Position numbers and translations under genes: made by a program. From NCBI GenBank assembly GCA_019749805.1, contig JAIEPH010000032.1, positions 1 to 64,000 of the forward strand: a stretch of 64,000 nt of DNA, in the 5' to 3' direction. Position 1 is the stretch's first letter, and each line of letters begins with the position of its first letter. Positions 38,175 to 47,644 of this stretch are shown in pieces. The DNA comes from Mycobacteriaceae bacterium. Lineage in GTDB: Bacteria; Actinomycetota; Actinomycetes; Mycobacteriales; Mycobacteriaceae. Under the pieces are notes generated by a model. It was not told the DNA's origin. It ran no database searches and saw nothing but the letters and a program-made list of their open reading frames with translations.

Positions 38175-39317
38175 TCACGTCACGGCCTGAAGGATGTGGA
38201 TGATGCAGACCGCGCCGGCGCCCATCATGTGGGCTAGCCCGGTTCGAGCACCCTCGACCTGCAGCGGTCCCGCCTCGCCCCGGAGCTGACGGGTCACATC
38301 CCAGATTTGAGCCAGCCCGGTCGGCCCACCGGGATGGCCGCGCCCGATCAATCCGCCGTCGGTCGAGAACGGGATACGACCGCCTAGGCTGGTCGCGTTC
38401 TCGGCGACAAGTTTGTCTCCTTCACCAGCCTCGCAAACACCGAGCAGCTCGTAGTACATCAGTTCCTCGATCGGGAAGGCGTCGTGCACGTGGGCGAGGT
38501 CGAGATCGGCCGGTCCGACGCCTGCCTGTTCGTAGGCTGCCCTTGCTGTGGCCGCGGTCAGCTCGCCTGGACCAACGACTGCACCCATGAAGATGTGGCC
38601 GTCGACGAACTGCTCGGACTGCTGCTGGCTGGCGATCACTTTCACCAGCGGGCGCACACCAGCCACGCGCTCTGCGACCTCTCGAGTCGCCACAATGGCG
38701 GCCGCAGCTCCAGAGCCGGCGGCGCAGGCCATCTTCGAGGTGTGGGGGTAGGAAATCATGCGCGACGCGAGGACCTCCTCGATGGTCACTTCATGGTCGG
38801 CACGACGTTGCGCGTAGGGGTTCAGACGCGCATGGTTCCAGTTCTTCGCCGCGATGGCGGCGAAAGTCTCGACGGCCGTGCCCACCTCGTGCATGCGACG
38901 TGTCGCCCACAAGGCGAAGAACGCCGCTGGCAGGATCACCTGGCCGATACCCGGCCCTTTCCCGCCAATGGCCGGGCCTGCACGGTTGAGGTCGTCGAAC
39001 CCTAGGGCCATCGCGACGTCGACGCCGCCCCCAGCCACCACCTGGACCGCCTCACGGAAGGCGCAGGACCCGGTAGCCGACGCGTTCTCGACGTGGGTGA
39101 TCGGGATGCCGGTGAGACCGAGATCCTTCGCAAGGGTGACGCCGGCCAGTAGGCCGGCGCCGATGTAGCCGTTGTAGAGGTAGCCGACCTGGTCGAAGCC
39201 GATGCCGGCATCATCGAGGGCGTTGATACCCGCCTCGAAGCCCAGATCGGCCGCGGCGGCATCCGGCTGGCCGAAAGGGGTCATCCCGACGCCGATCACA
39301 TAGACGTTGCGGGCCAT
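38175..39317 (-). CDS. SCP2-type thiolase-like protein lacking the nucleophilic Cys
   Basis: 380 residues from ATG 39317, which overlaps the DUF35 stop by 3 bp. The N-terminus VIGVGMTPFGQPDA is that of lipid-transfer thiolases. Where SCP2-thiolases have the catalytic Cys before TGS, the sequence is VENASATGSCAF, with Ser instead. Other motifs remain: LAHVHDAFPIEE and GGLIGRGHPGGPTG. Together with the DUF35 partner it is a second Ltp2-like candidate aldolase. The sequence is quite different from the one at 604. Confidence 0.8.
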   Translation of the reverse strand: MARNVYVIGVGMTPFGQPDAAAADLGFEAGINALDDAGIGFDQVGYLYNGYIGAGLLAGVTLAKDLGLTGIPITHVENASATGSCAFREAVQVVAGGGVDVAMALGFDDLNRAGPAIGGKGPGIGQVILPAAFFALWATRRMHEVGTAVETFAAIAAKNWNHARLNPYAQRRADHEVTIEEVLASRMISYPHTSKMACAAGSGAAAAIVATREVAERVAGVRPLVKVIASQQQSEQFVDGHIFMGAVVGPGELTAATARAAYEQAGVGPADLDLAHVHDAFPIEELMYYELLGVCEAGEGDKLVAENATSLGGRIPFSTDGGLIGRGHPGGPTGLAQIWDVTRQLRGEAGPLQVEGARTGLAHMMGAGAVCIIHILQAVT

Positions 39318-39742
39318 CACAGGGGTGCCTCCCGCCCGGCGGGGCCAAAGCGGAACGAGCACAGCTCAATGCCATCGGCATCGATTATGATGGGATAGAC
39401 CTCAAGCTCCATCGGCATGCCGATCTCCCAGTCCCCCATCTCGCCTCGCAGGACGCACTGCACTCGGACGCCTTCAGGCAGGTCCACCTGGCCGACCCCG
39501 TGCCCGTCGCCCGTGAATCCGAACGGGGCCTTGCCCATCCACGCCGACTCGACGTAGGTCCAGGCGAACAGCTCGCCGGTTGTTGACAGCAGGACATCCT
39601 CGACTGGGCCCCCCGTCAGCGGACAGCGGCGCCGGCGCGGGAAGAAGTACGTGTCGGCAGAGGGACTGTAGGAACCGATCAACCGCGGCTGCTCGTCGCC
39701 GCCGGGCATCGTGAAGTAGCCGTCTTCGAGCGGTCGACGCAT
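39317..39742 (-). CDS. DUF35-like OB-fold protein with degenerate zinc ribbon
   Basis: 141 residues from ATG 39742, with GGAGG 10 bp upstream. The C-terminal OB-fold half (GELFAWTYVES, GQVDLPEGVRVQCVL) and the tandem position before a thiolase-like gene identify the family. The N-terminal ribbon keeps only one of four cysteines (RRCPLTGG, Cys40), so it probably binds no zinc. It likely forms a complex with the protein encoded next. Confidence 0.7.
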   Translation of the reverse strand: MRRPLEDGYFTMPGGDEQPRLIGSYSPSADTYFFPRRRRCPLTGGPVEDVLLSTTGELFAWTYVESAWMGKAPFGFTGDGHGVGQVDLPEGVRVQCVLRGEMGDWEIGMPMELEVYPIIIDADGIELCSFRFGPAGREAPL

Positions 39743-40028
39743 CGTGCGGGGGCCTCCGGTCCTGTGGTCAACATGCGGCACCGGGGGTGTAAACACCTTC
39801 GCAACGGTGCCCTGGTGGGCGGGACACGCGTACCAGGCCCGTGAGTCGCTGACGCTTCTCGCGGGTCAGCGGTGCGGCACATGCCCGCGGGCCCGCGACG
39901 TTGTCGTATCGGGTGAGCATGCCCAACGCGATCCCGCCGGGGCGGCGAGGCACTGGTCATTGCCCAACTCCCGTCTGATTTCCGCCCCATCATTAGTCGC
40001 TGACGGACTCAGTGTAACCCACCGTAGC

Positions 40029-40043
40029 GCTATCTATAGTAGC
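40029..40043. promoter_or_regulatory. GCTAC-N5-GTAGC operator, site 1
   Basis: GCTATCTATAGTAGC matches the site upstream of the TetR gene 41843 with one arm substitution. It lies 287 bp upstream of the DUF35/thiolase operon start at 39742 and has no gene close on the plus strand. Confidence 0.45.
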
Positions 40044-40947
40044 GTTCCGCAACAGTGCATACCGACTTATCCGCCTGGTCGCCTGGCCGCGATCGACGGC
40101 TGTTACGCACGTCGATTCCACCTGTCGGGCGGTTGCGGCGAGTTGACCACACTGCTGAACGGTGCCCGGTCCCCGCCGTACAAGTGGGCGCACTGAGCGC
40201 GTCGATCGAGCACGTGCGGTTTTCGCTGGACCTCGATATCGTCTCGGTCAACAAGATCGCTTCCATGCTGGAACGTGCCATCGAGAACACCACCCCGGCA
40301 ATGCCGCAGGCAGTCGAACACGCACCTCCCCGCTTCTCTCGCGATCCACACGGATTCACTTCCACCACACCAATAGTCACTGTCGTAGTCGACGCCGAGT
40401 CTGAGGAAACCCGCGGCGAGCGGGCGGTTATGTCAGTCCCATCACCCTGGCAAGCGAAATGTCATTGCCAAACGAAGGCGACCAGTAGGTCAATGATTAC
40501 TGAAGCCCTGGATATTAGAGGTTATCCGTATGTATCGAAAAGCGCTGATTCACAATAGGTTTGGCGCTGAACAATCGTCACAGTGACGTAACGCTCATGG
40601 CATATTCTGTCCAATAGAGTTGTTGGCAGAGGCGGTCCGGTCGATCTTCTTCGCTCTGGACGACGGCGAGATACACGAGATCCGCCAGGTCCTCCAAATC
40701 AACCGGTACCTGACCGACTACTCATCGCGGCGGAAGCCGGTCCGCTCTTCATCATCGACGGCGCCAATCGGTCTTGGTGCGATGCGGCGTGCAGTCGGGT
40801 CATCCGCGCGAACGCTATTTCCAGGTCGTTTTTGCTGAGCTGAGCGTGGGCGTTCATCGCTGATCGCGGCGCGAGACCTGCTACTTCAGCGCGCTGACCA
40901 GGGGCAATCCGTCACACACCACACAATAAAGCTAGTGGTAGCGTAGC

Positions 40948-40962
40948 GCTACTGCTAGTACA
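40948..40962. promoter_or_regulatory. GCTAC-N5-GTAGC operator, site 2
   Basis: GCTACTGCTAGTACA keeps the left arm fully and the right arm in three of five positions. It overlaps the right half of a longer imperfect inverted repeat (40932-40958, 12-bp arms). It lies 39 bp before the start at 41002. Confidence 0.45.
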
Positions 40963-41001
40963 CTTGGGTATGAACCGAATGTGGCGTTGAAGGGAAACAG
41001 C

Positions 41002-41529
41002 ATGGTCGTGCCGCGCATCGAGGGGCGCGCCGTCCAGCGTGTCCTGCAGAATCACGGGCTGGTGCTCGGCCTCGACGACTCCAGCGAATTGGTCATCTCC
41101 AGACCGCTGCGTCTTACTTTGCCGGTCACGGGCGACGATCTCTTGCAGGAATCCACCATCGACCCGGGCCGGCTTCCCGTGACGCAATGCCCGCTGCTCG
41201 ATATTGCCGGAGCCACGTGCACGCGCGCTGCCTGCGACGAGGACGGTCACCTGCACCTGGAATTCTCCAGTGGCCATCGAATCGATGTGGCAGGCGACGA
41301 GGCAGGCGCCGCGTGGGGGCTGTACGGCAGCCACCAGGTCTATCGGGCAGCCGCCAGACGTCCGAGGATCGTCCGCTGGCGGACCGAGGCGACCGGTGCT
41401 GTCCTGGCGGCATGGCACCGCATTTTGCTCATGTCGGCGGGCAACGGACGCCAAGCGCGCCGGCACTACCCGCGGCGTCTCCATTATCTCGAGGGCGCCT
41501 GCATGCAGCGCGAGATGCGCCGCCTGTGA
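41002..41529 (+). CDS. Hypothetical protein, DUF6188-like
   Basis: 175 residues from ATG 41002, with GAAGGGAA 7 bp upstream. The N-terminal 110 residues have the beta-rich pattern GRAVQRVLQNHGLVLGLDDS, ELVISRPLRLTLP and LHLEFSSGHRIDV, resembling the DUF6188 family. The C-terminus is basic. The family has no known function. An operator-like site upstream suggests control together with the TetR gene at 41843. Confidence 0.5.
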   Translation: MVVPRIEGRAVQRVLQNHGLVLGLDDSSELVISRPLRLTLPVTGDDLLQESTIDPGRLPVTQCPLLDIAGATCTRAACDEDGHLHLEFSSGHRIDVAGDEAGAAWGLYGSHQVYRAAARRPRIVRWRTEATGAVLAAWHRILLMSAGNGRQARRHYPRRLHYLEGACMQREMRRL

Positions 41530-41776
41530 ACCTGTCGGATGCCGCGCTCACCGCCGCGAGTGTCATCTCGTGCCGATTTCGGTGTGGGCGTACCGCATGA
41601 GTACGAACTGTGTCGCCGCTCCGTGTGCGACCCGTGCGTCCCCGGCAACCGCACGCTGGCGGTGACGCGGCTACGTGTGCGACTGTGCACGTCCCGCCGC
41701 CAAGCGCACGTGGCGGTGACGCGGCACCAGCTGCCCGACGTGCCATCGCCAGCGGAGTGAACGCCGGTGTCTGTGC

Positions 41777-41791
41777 GCTACGCGTTGTAGC
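41777..41791. promoter_or_regulatory. GCTAC-N5-GTAGC operator, site 3
   Basis: GCTACGCGTTGTAGC is a perfect inverted repeat with 5-bp arms, 51 bp upstream of the TetR start at 41843. This is the position expected for autorepression. Confidence 0.6.
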
Positions 41792-41842
41792 ATGGGTGCA
41801 GCCTCCGCTTGGAGTAGAAGTTAGCCAGGAGTCCGCTCGCCT

Positions 41843-42502
41843 ATGGCCGCGATCGATCCGGCCGAACCGCCGGTGCCCGCGTTTGATGACGCCGTCGACG
41901 ACGACGATGTGGATCCGCGCAAGCTCCGGTCACGCGCTCGCCTCTTGGATGCGGCCACGTCGCTGCTGATGAGCGGCGGCGTGGAAGCGGTCACCGTTGA
42001 AGCGGTCACCCGACTGTCCAAGGTGGCGCGCACCACGATGTATCGGCACTTCAAGAGCACCACCCACCTGCTTGCGGCCGCGTTCGAGCATCTGTTGCCC
42101 CAAGTCATTGCGCCGCCGGCCACGGGCGACTTGGGTGATCGGCTCATTGAGTTGCTCGAACGGCAGGCCGCGCTCATCGATGAGGCGCCGCTGCACTTGA
42201 CGACGTTGTCCTGGCTGTCGCTTGGACCCGGCGATCCCGACAGCGACCGGCACAAGCCGCTGGCCGGCCTGAGCGCCCGTGTCGTCGAGCAGTACCGCCA
42301 ACCCTTCGACGAGCTACTGGCAGGCCCGCAGGCTCGCGCCGAACTCGATGACTTCGACATCACTTTGGCCATCATTCAGCTGATCGGGCCGATCGTTTTC
42401 GCCAAGCTCACCGGCATGAAAGCGCTCACTCACACAAATCGCGTCCGCATCGTCGACGATTTCTTGCTGGCCCACCGCATCACAGGCACGGGATCGGCGT
42501 AA
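41843..42502 (+). CDS. TetR-family regulator of the adjacent efflux genes
   Basis: 219 residues, ATG 41843 with AGGAG upstream. An acidic N-terminal tail (DDAVDDDDVD) precedes the helix-turn-helix (GVEAVTVEAVTRLSKVARTT, MYRHFKSTTHLL). The rest is a helical ligand-binding domain. It stands before an MFS pump gene, a common arrangement for drug- or lipid-responsive repressors. The inverted repeats at 41777 and 42594 are likely its operators. Confidence 0.85.
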   Translation: MAAIDPAEPPVPAFDDAVDDDDVDPRKLRSRARLLDAATSLLMSGGVEAVTVEAVTRLSKVARTTMYRHFKSTTHLLAAAFEHLLPQVIAPPATGDLGDRLIELLERQAALIDEAPLHLTTLSWLSLGPGDPDSDRHKPLAGLSARVVEQYRQPFDELLAGPQARAELDDFDITLAIIQLIGPIVFAKLTGMKALTHTNRVRIVDDFLLAHRITGTGSA

Positions 42503-42593
42503 TTACATCCCCCCGGGGCGGCCCCCCCTCAGTTCACCTCAAGTCTTCGGCACAGTCGACCCGAGGCAACCGGCGGCACCGCGATTCACGTAT

Positions 42594-42608
42594 GCTACTC
42601 GTAGTAGC
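42594..42608. promoter_or_regulatory. GCTAC-N5-GTAGC operator, site 4
   Basis: GCTACTCGTAGTAGC has perfect arms (6 bp with a 3-bp spacer, or 5 with 5). It lies 58 bp before the MFS start at 42667. Confidence 0.6.
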
Positions 42609-42666
42609 GTAGCGAAACTGCCTTACCAGTCGGTCTGGGCGTCAAGTCAAATTGGTCTGGGGTGTC

Positions 42667-44343
42667 ATGCCAAACACTGATGCGTCACGCCCTTTGCTGT
42701 CGCGGGGTCAGAAGTGGACGCTAGTGGTGTCGTGCCTGGGGGTGGCGTTGGTCATCGGGTCGATGGCCGCCTTATATACGTCGTTGGCGGACATTGCCGC
42801 CGACACGGGCGCCAGCCAGAGCCAGCTGACCTGGATCGTCGATGGATACACCCTGGCGGTGGCGTGCCTGGTGTTGCCCGCGGGCGCGGTCGGTGACCGC
42901 TATGGCCGGCGCGCGGTTCTGCTCGGCGGCTTGGTGGTGTTCTCCGCAGCGTCGGCGGTGCCGCTGGTGGTCCAGGATCCGGCCTGGTTGATCGGCGCTC
43001 GCGCCCTCGCCGGTGTTGGCGCCGCGTTTGTGATGCCCTCGACCCTGTCGATCATGACCGCCGAATTTCCGGCACACCAACGCCCCCGAGCCGTGGCGAT
43101 CTGGGCCGGCGTGGCCGGTTCGGGAGCGATCTTGGGCATTTTTTGCTCGGGGCTGCTACTGCAACTCTGGTCATGGCAGTCGATCTTCGTCGGACTGACC
43201 GCAGCCGGGGTTGTGTTGCTGATCGCAGCGCTCACCGTCTCCGAGTCGCTGGAATACGCCCATCCCGACATGGACTATGTCGGCTCGCTCACCGTCGCCG
43301 TCGCCATCGGCCTGATCGTCATCGCGCTCACCGAGGCGCCCCACCGCGGCTGGACAGACCCGCTGGTCCTGGTTCTTTTTGCGGGCGGCGCCGTCGCGGC
43401 GGCGATCTTCGCGGTCGTCGAGTTGCGCCGCGCGCATCCGCTGCTGGACCTGCGGTTGTTCGCCGACCGTGGTTTCGGCAGCGGCACGCTGTCGATCACG
43501 TTGCAGTTCCTGGTCCTGTTTGGCGTGTTTTACGTGCTGATTCAGTACCTGCAGCTCATCGTCGGCTACGAACCGTTTCGTTCCGCTCTGGCACTGGCCC
43601 CGGTCATCGTACCGATTGTGGGCATCTCGCTGCTCGCGCCCTGGCTGGCCGAGCGGTTGGGCCTGCGCGTGCTGATCGTGCCCGGCATGCTCGCGATCGC
43701 CGCGGGAATTTTTCTGGCCAGCCGCCTCGAGATCGATTCAAGTTACACCAGCTTCCTGTGGGCACTGCTGATCATGGGCACAGGCCTCGGGCTATCCATG
43801 GCTCCAGCGACCGCAGCGATCGTGGCCGCCACACCGGTCGAGAAGCAGGGGGTGGCCGCGGCGGTCAACGACGCCGCGCGTGAAGTCGGCGCGGCGGTCG
43901 GCATCGCCATCGCCGGCAGTGTATTGGCCGCCGGCTACACCAACCGGATCACGCCGGCCCTGTCCAGCCTGCCCGGCCCGGCGCGAGAACCGTTCTCCGA
44001 TTCCCTGGCCGCCGCGCTGCAGGCCGCCGACCAGTCCGGGCCCGCGCGCGAACAACTCGCCACCATTGCCAAATCGGCGTTCATGCACGGCTACGAGCAC
44101 GCCGGTGTCGTGTTGTCCGGTATCACCGTGGCGAGCGCTCTGATCTTGGCGATCTGGGCTCCCGGACGCCGCGACGCGACAGGGAGCAATGCCGAATCAC
44201 GTTGCGACGACCAAGGTCCCGGAACCACCGCATCACCGCACACGCACATACACACCGACGATGACAGCGTCTCGATGCCGGATACTCACGATGCATCGAA
44301 GGCGAGTTACCAACAGGGGGAAAGGTTCGACGACTCAACGTGA
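42667..44343 (+). CDS. MFS efflux transporter, DHA2 family (14 TM)
   Basis: 558 residues from ATG 42667; an in-frame TTG at 42652 is less likely. The pattern of hydrophobic segments fits 14 membrane helices. The loop motif GDRYGRRAVLLGG follows helix 2, and the motif-C-like stretch is AIWAGVAGSGAILGIFCSG. DHA2 proteins export drugs or lipids by proton antiport. The cytoplasmic tail is His/Asp-rich (HTHIHTDDD). It lies in an operon with a thioesterase and a second TetR gene, each overlapping by 4 bp. Confidence 0.85.
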   Translation: MPNTDASRPLLSRGQKWTLVVSCLGVALVIGSMAALYTSLADIAADTGASQSQLTWIVDGYTLAVACLVLPAGAVGDRYGRRAVLLGGLVVFSAASAVPLVVQDPAWLIGARALAGVGAAFVMPSTLSIMTAEFPAHQRPRAVAIWAGVAGSGAILGIFCSGLLLQLWSWQSIFVGLTAAGVVLLIAALTVSESLEYAHPDMDYVGSLTVAVAIGLIVIALTEAPHRGWTDPLVLVLFAGGAVAAAIFAVVELRRAHPLLDLRLFADRGFGSGTLSITLQFLVLFGVFYVLIQYLQLIVGYEPFRSALALAPVIVPIVGISLLAPWLAERLGLRVLIVPGMLAIAAGIFLASRLEIDSSYTSFLWALLIMGTGLGLSMAPATAAIVAATPVEKQGVAAAVNDAAREVGAAVGIAIAGSVLAAGYTNRITPALSSLPGPAREPFSDSLAAALQAADQSGPAREQLATIAKSAFMHGYEHAGVVLSGITVASALILAIWAPGRRDATGSNAESRCDDQGPGTTASPHTHIHTDDDSVSMPDTHDASKASYQQGERFDDST

Positions 44344-44873
44344 CTACACCGATGCCAGGACAGCCGCAGCCGGTGCTGCTGCCGTCGCACACTGCGACGT
44401 GCATGGGATGCGGCCCGGACAATCCCCACGGGCTGCATCTGAGGGTCTACCGCAGCGGCGATCAGGTCTACAGCGATGTGACGTTCGACGAACGCCACGT
44501 CGGCGCACCGGGGCTGGCGCACGGCGGCGCGGTCGCCGCCGCGTGCGATGACCTGCTGGGGTTCACCCTGTGGATCGCGCGCACGCCCGCCGTGACGCGC
44601 AGCCTCACCGTCGAATATCTGCTGCCGGTGTCCCTGCATCAGCCACACCGCATCGCCGCACACATCACCGCCCGCGATGGCCGCGCACTGCACCTCACCG
44701 CGACGGGTACCGGTGGCGACGGGATCACCCGGTTCACCGCCACCGCCCTGTTCATCTCGGTGGACACCGACCATTTCGCCATCCACGGGGATCTGGCTGG
44801 CTTCGGTGCGCTGCTCGACCGCTTCACCCGAACCAGCGGACCCCGCACCGATCCACCCAATCCGGTATCGTGA
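44340..44873 (+). CDS. PaaI-family hotdog thioesterase
   Basis: 177 residues from GTG 44340, overlapping the MFS stop. The N-terminal motif ATCMGCGPDNPHGLHLR and the hotdog motif APGLAHGGAVAAACDDLLG are typical of PaaI/YbgC-like thioesterases that hydrolyse acyl-CoA. Placement with a pump suggests it frees an acid or clears a CoA ester connected with export. A C-terminal paralogue fragment is at 1-117. Confidence 0.85.
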   Translation: MTTPMPGQPQPVLLPSHTATCMGCGPDNPHGLHLRVYRSGDQVYSDVTFDERHVGAPGLAHGGAVAAACDDLLGFTLWIARTPAVTRSLTVEYLLPVSLHQPHRIAAHITARDGRALHLTATGTGGDGITRFTATALFISVDTDHFAIHGDLAGFGALLDRFTRTSGPRTDPPNPVS

Positions 44874-45568
44874 CTGCCCCCGATTTACGCCCGCGCGTCA
44901 AAAGCCTCCTTCCCGAAGCGGATTCGTCGTCCGCTCGAGGCACTGCCATCATGGCCCGACACCCCCGCGCGATGACGCCTCGCCGAGAGGCGATTCTGAA
45001 TGCGACGCTGATCGCAGCCGGCGCCGGTGGTTATGAGGCAGTGCAAATGCGCGCGATAGCCCAGCGTGCGGGCATCGCAGTGGGCACGCTTTATCGCTAC
45101 TTTCCGTCCAAGACGCACCTGCTGGTAGCGGCGTTGACGCGCGAATTTCAACGCCTCGACGCGGTGTGTGATTGGGCTGCCACCGGCGCCACACGCCAGC
45201 AGCGGCTGAACCGGCTCACCACACGCCTGCACGACGAATGGCAGCGCGCCCCCCTGCTCACCGAAGCGATGACCCGAACGTTCCTGGCCGCCAACGCGAC
45301 CGCCGCCTCCGAGGTCAATCAGGCTGCCACGGTGATCGAGCGGGTGCTGGCGCGCGCGCTCGGCGGTGGACAAGCCTCGACCCAGGACCGGCAGGTCGCC
45401 GGACTCATCGCCGACGTCTGGCTGGCCAACCTTGCCGCGTTCATCGGCCAGCGAGCCTCGGCCACCGAAGCCCGCGACCGCATCGAGTGGGCCACCCGGC
45501 GAATCCTCGCCAGCGACGCCGCGGGGTCGCGCACGCTCGATGAGCAGAATGGCGAGCCGGAGCTCTGA
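44870..45568 (+). CDS. TetR-family regulator, KstR-like
   Basis: 232 residues from GTG 44870 (GTGA overlap); ATG 44951 is an alternative shorter start. The helix-turn-helix AGGYEAVQMRAIAQRAGIAV, then GTLYRYFPSKTHLLV, and the later RLHDEWQRAPLLTEAMTRTF closely follow KstR, the mycobacterial cholesterol-catabolism repressor. KstR itself is usually chromosomal, so this is probably a paralogue with a different ligand. It overlaps the broken MmpL gene. Confidence 0.8.
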   Translation: MTAPDLRPRVKSLLPEADSSSARGTAIMARHPRAMTPRREAILNATLIAAGAGGYEAVQMRAIAQRAGIAVGTLYRYFPSKTHLLVAALTREFQRLDAVCDWAATGATRQQRLNRLTTRLHDEWQRAPLLTEAMTRTFLAANATAASEVNQAATVIERVLARALGGGQASTQDRQVAGLIADVWLANLAAFIGQRASATEARDRIEWATRRILASDAAGSRTLDEQNGEPEL

Positions 45569-46839
45569 TGAGCGATCCCAACACGCAGTCTTCGAGAACC
45601 GGCATCACGCCTGTCCACGGGTGCGCCGCGCTGAGGCCGATCCGAGTGGTTCCAGCGAGTACAGCGCACCGCTCGCGCGGCTGGCCGGGTTCACCATCCG
45701 GCACAAGGTCTTGGTGATCGGGGCCTGGGTCGCGGTCGCCGTGGGATTGGCGCTGCTGTTCCAGCAGCTGGAGACGGTGGTGCGCCAGCAGTCGGCGCAG
45801 CTGATTCCCCGCGATGTGCCGTCGTTTCAGACGGTGGACCGGATGAAGGCCGCGTTCGGCGAACAGGGCTTCAAGACGATGGTATTCGTCGCAATGGAAG
45901 ACCCCGCCGGTCTCACGCCTTCGGCACGACAGCGATACAAGCAGCTGGTCTCGCGGCTGCGGGCCGACAGCAGCCACGTCCTGCTCGTCCAGGACCTGCT
46001 CGCCGATCCGGTCACCCAATCCCAGGCGCTCAGCGGCGACCGTAAGGCGTGGTACCTGCCGGTCGGGGTGGCCGGCACCCTGGGCGATCCCACCGCCGCC
46101 GAATCCGTGCAAGCCGTCCGCGACACCGCCGGCGAGGCGTTCACCGGCTCGGCAACCAACGCATTCGTGACCGGGCCCCCGTAACATTTCACGACCAGAT
46201 CGCCTCCGCCGAACACGACCTGCTGTTCATGTCAGTCGCCACCGCAGCCCTGATCGCGGTTATCCTGTTAATCGTCTACCGGTCAGTGTTCACCGCGTTA
46301 TTGCCGCTGCTGGTCATCGGCGTGTGCAGTCGCCGTCCTGTTCGGATTTCTGGCCACCGTGACACTGCTGCCGCCAGTGTTGGCGCAGGCCGCCAAACGC
46401 GGCATCGGCGAACCGAAAGCCGACCGCACCCGCCGCTATTGGAACAGTGTCGCCGTGTCGGTGGTACGCCGCCCCGTGCCGCTGCTAGCCACCAGCCTGG
46501 TCATCCTTCTCGCACTGTGTGGTGTGGCGGCGACGATGAAGATCAGCTACGACGACCGCAAAGGCCAACCGGCCACCACCGCCAGCAACCAGGGCTATGA
46601 ACTGCTGGACCGCCACTTCCGCAAAAGACATCGTCATCACCGAATTCCTGGTCGTGGAAAACCCCACCGACATGCGCACCGGCAAGGGCTTGGCTGACCT
46701 CGACGAAATGGCCTCCCGCGTCTCCCAGGTCCCGGGGGTGACCAAGGTCTCCGGCGTCACCCGCCCCACCGGGACGCGCCTGGACCAAGCCCAATTGGCG
46801 TGGCGGTCAGCCAACTCACCTCCGGCGCACAAGCCCTAG
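45568..46839 (+). pseudogene. MmpL-type RND transporter relic
   Basis: An ATG at 45568 overlaps the TetR stop, but homology lies in other frames: TIRHKVLVIGAWVAVAVGLA and LIPRDVPSFQTVDRMKAAFG, then VTFHDQIASAEHDLLFMS and IAVILLIVYRSVFTALLPLL, then LATVTLLPPVLAQAAKRGIG and EFLVVENPTDMRTGKGLADL. The order is that of the first two thirds of MmpL proteins, with at least three frameshifts and internal losses. Only about 400 of 950 residues remain. It once exported a lipid; it is not functional now. Confidence 0.8.
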
Positions 46840-47414
46840 CCACCGGCGTACACACCGTCGCTGATAGCAACATCCAAATGCTGTCTGGCATGAGCCACCG
46901 CCGCGCCCCGTGACCGACCATCCTGACTACGCGGTCGGATGGACCTTCCTCCAGGACCAGCGCGGCCGATTGAATCGACTACACGACTCCCGGGTGGCGT
47001 TGGCCCGCACCTACCTGGACTGCCAGGCGTCAGGTTCGCCCACCAGACCGATCGGACGCTGGCAGCACCACCTCCCCGCTGATCGGGACACTGCGGTCGC
47101 GTCCAGATCCCGGTGTAAAAGCAGGGCCAAGCTCGGCGCTTCGCTGCCAGCATACGAGCGGCTGGACTCGGCGCGGCAGGTTCCCTCAAAGTACGTCTCC
47201 GTTGTGTCACGGATAGCGGGAGCTCACCGAGAATCAATTCGTACCAGTCGACTGAGACCCCGCAGGTCAGTGATATGCCTCGCCGTGAGCTACACGATGT
47301 CGGTTGGCGAGCCTGCCGACAACTGTCCGGTTGGGGTTGCCCAAGTGAGTGCTCTGCCGTGCCCATGCTCGGATCGTGTGGACGTCCGTCGCCAAGGCAG
47401 CAGAGACATCTCAC
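46840..47414. other. Region without recognised genes
   Basis: About 570 bp between the MmpL relic and the synthetase N-terminal relic. No frame on either strand shows family motifs. It is probably deleted or decayed sequence of those two genes. Confidence 0.5.
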
Positions 47415-47546
47415 GTAGGTGCGTTCGGTGTGGTCGAAAATCAACGCCGGCCGGTCTGGATGCCGACGAGCGTTGCGTGCTAGTTCACCGCCCAGGGTGG
47501 CCACGGTTCCTCCGCTGCCAAGTTTGGGTTGAAGTCTGGCAACATA
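47415..47546 (-). pseudogene. Acyl-CoA synthetase N-terminal relic
   Basis: ATG 47546 with a perfect GGAGG starts MLPDFNPNLAAEEP. The frame then changes to GGELARNARRHPDRPALIFD and HTERTY, the usual start of a FadD adenylation domain. Nothing further matches. It is divergent from the TetR gene at 47645 and shares its promoter region with the 47562-47577 repeat. Confidence 0.6.
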
Positions 47547-47561
47547 ACGACCTCCAATCGC

Positions 47562-47577
47562 AGTACAATCGTACTGA
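47562..47577. promoter_or_regulatory. Perfect inverted repeat CAGTAC-AATC-GTACTG
   Basis: Six-bp arms with a 4-bp spacer, 68 bp upstream of the TetR start and 16 bp from the relic start on the other strand. A related site lies upstream of the operon at 48385-48400. Confidence 0.65.
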
Positions 47578-47644
47578 ATAATATGCATGTGTACAAGGTG
47601 ATCGTGTGATGGTCCTTTATTCGTTCCCCGGCGGGAGGTGTTCC

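Larger units (their letters stand above)
39797..41001. other. Long intergenic region with two putative operators, no convincing gene
   Basis: About 1.2 kb. Open frames such as 40055-40558 on the plus strand have no recognisable motif or ribosome-binding site. A plus-strand stretch at 40620-40838 is also unassigned. Two copies of the GCTAC-N5-GTAGC motif lie here (40029 and 40948). Confidence 0.5.

Noticed and set aside
40055..40558. Plus-strand 167-residue open frame
   Set aside because: No ribosome-binding site, no motif, and mixed composition; left as part of the unassigned region.
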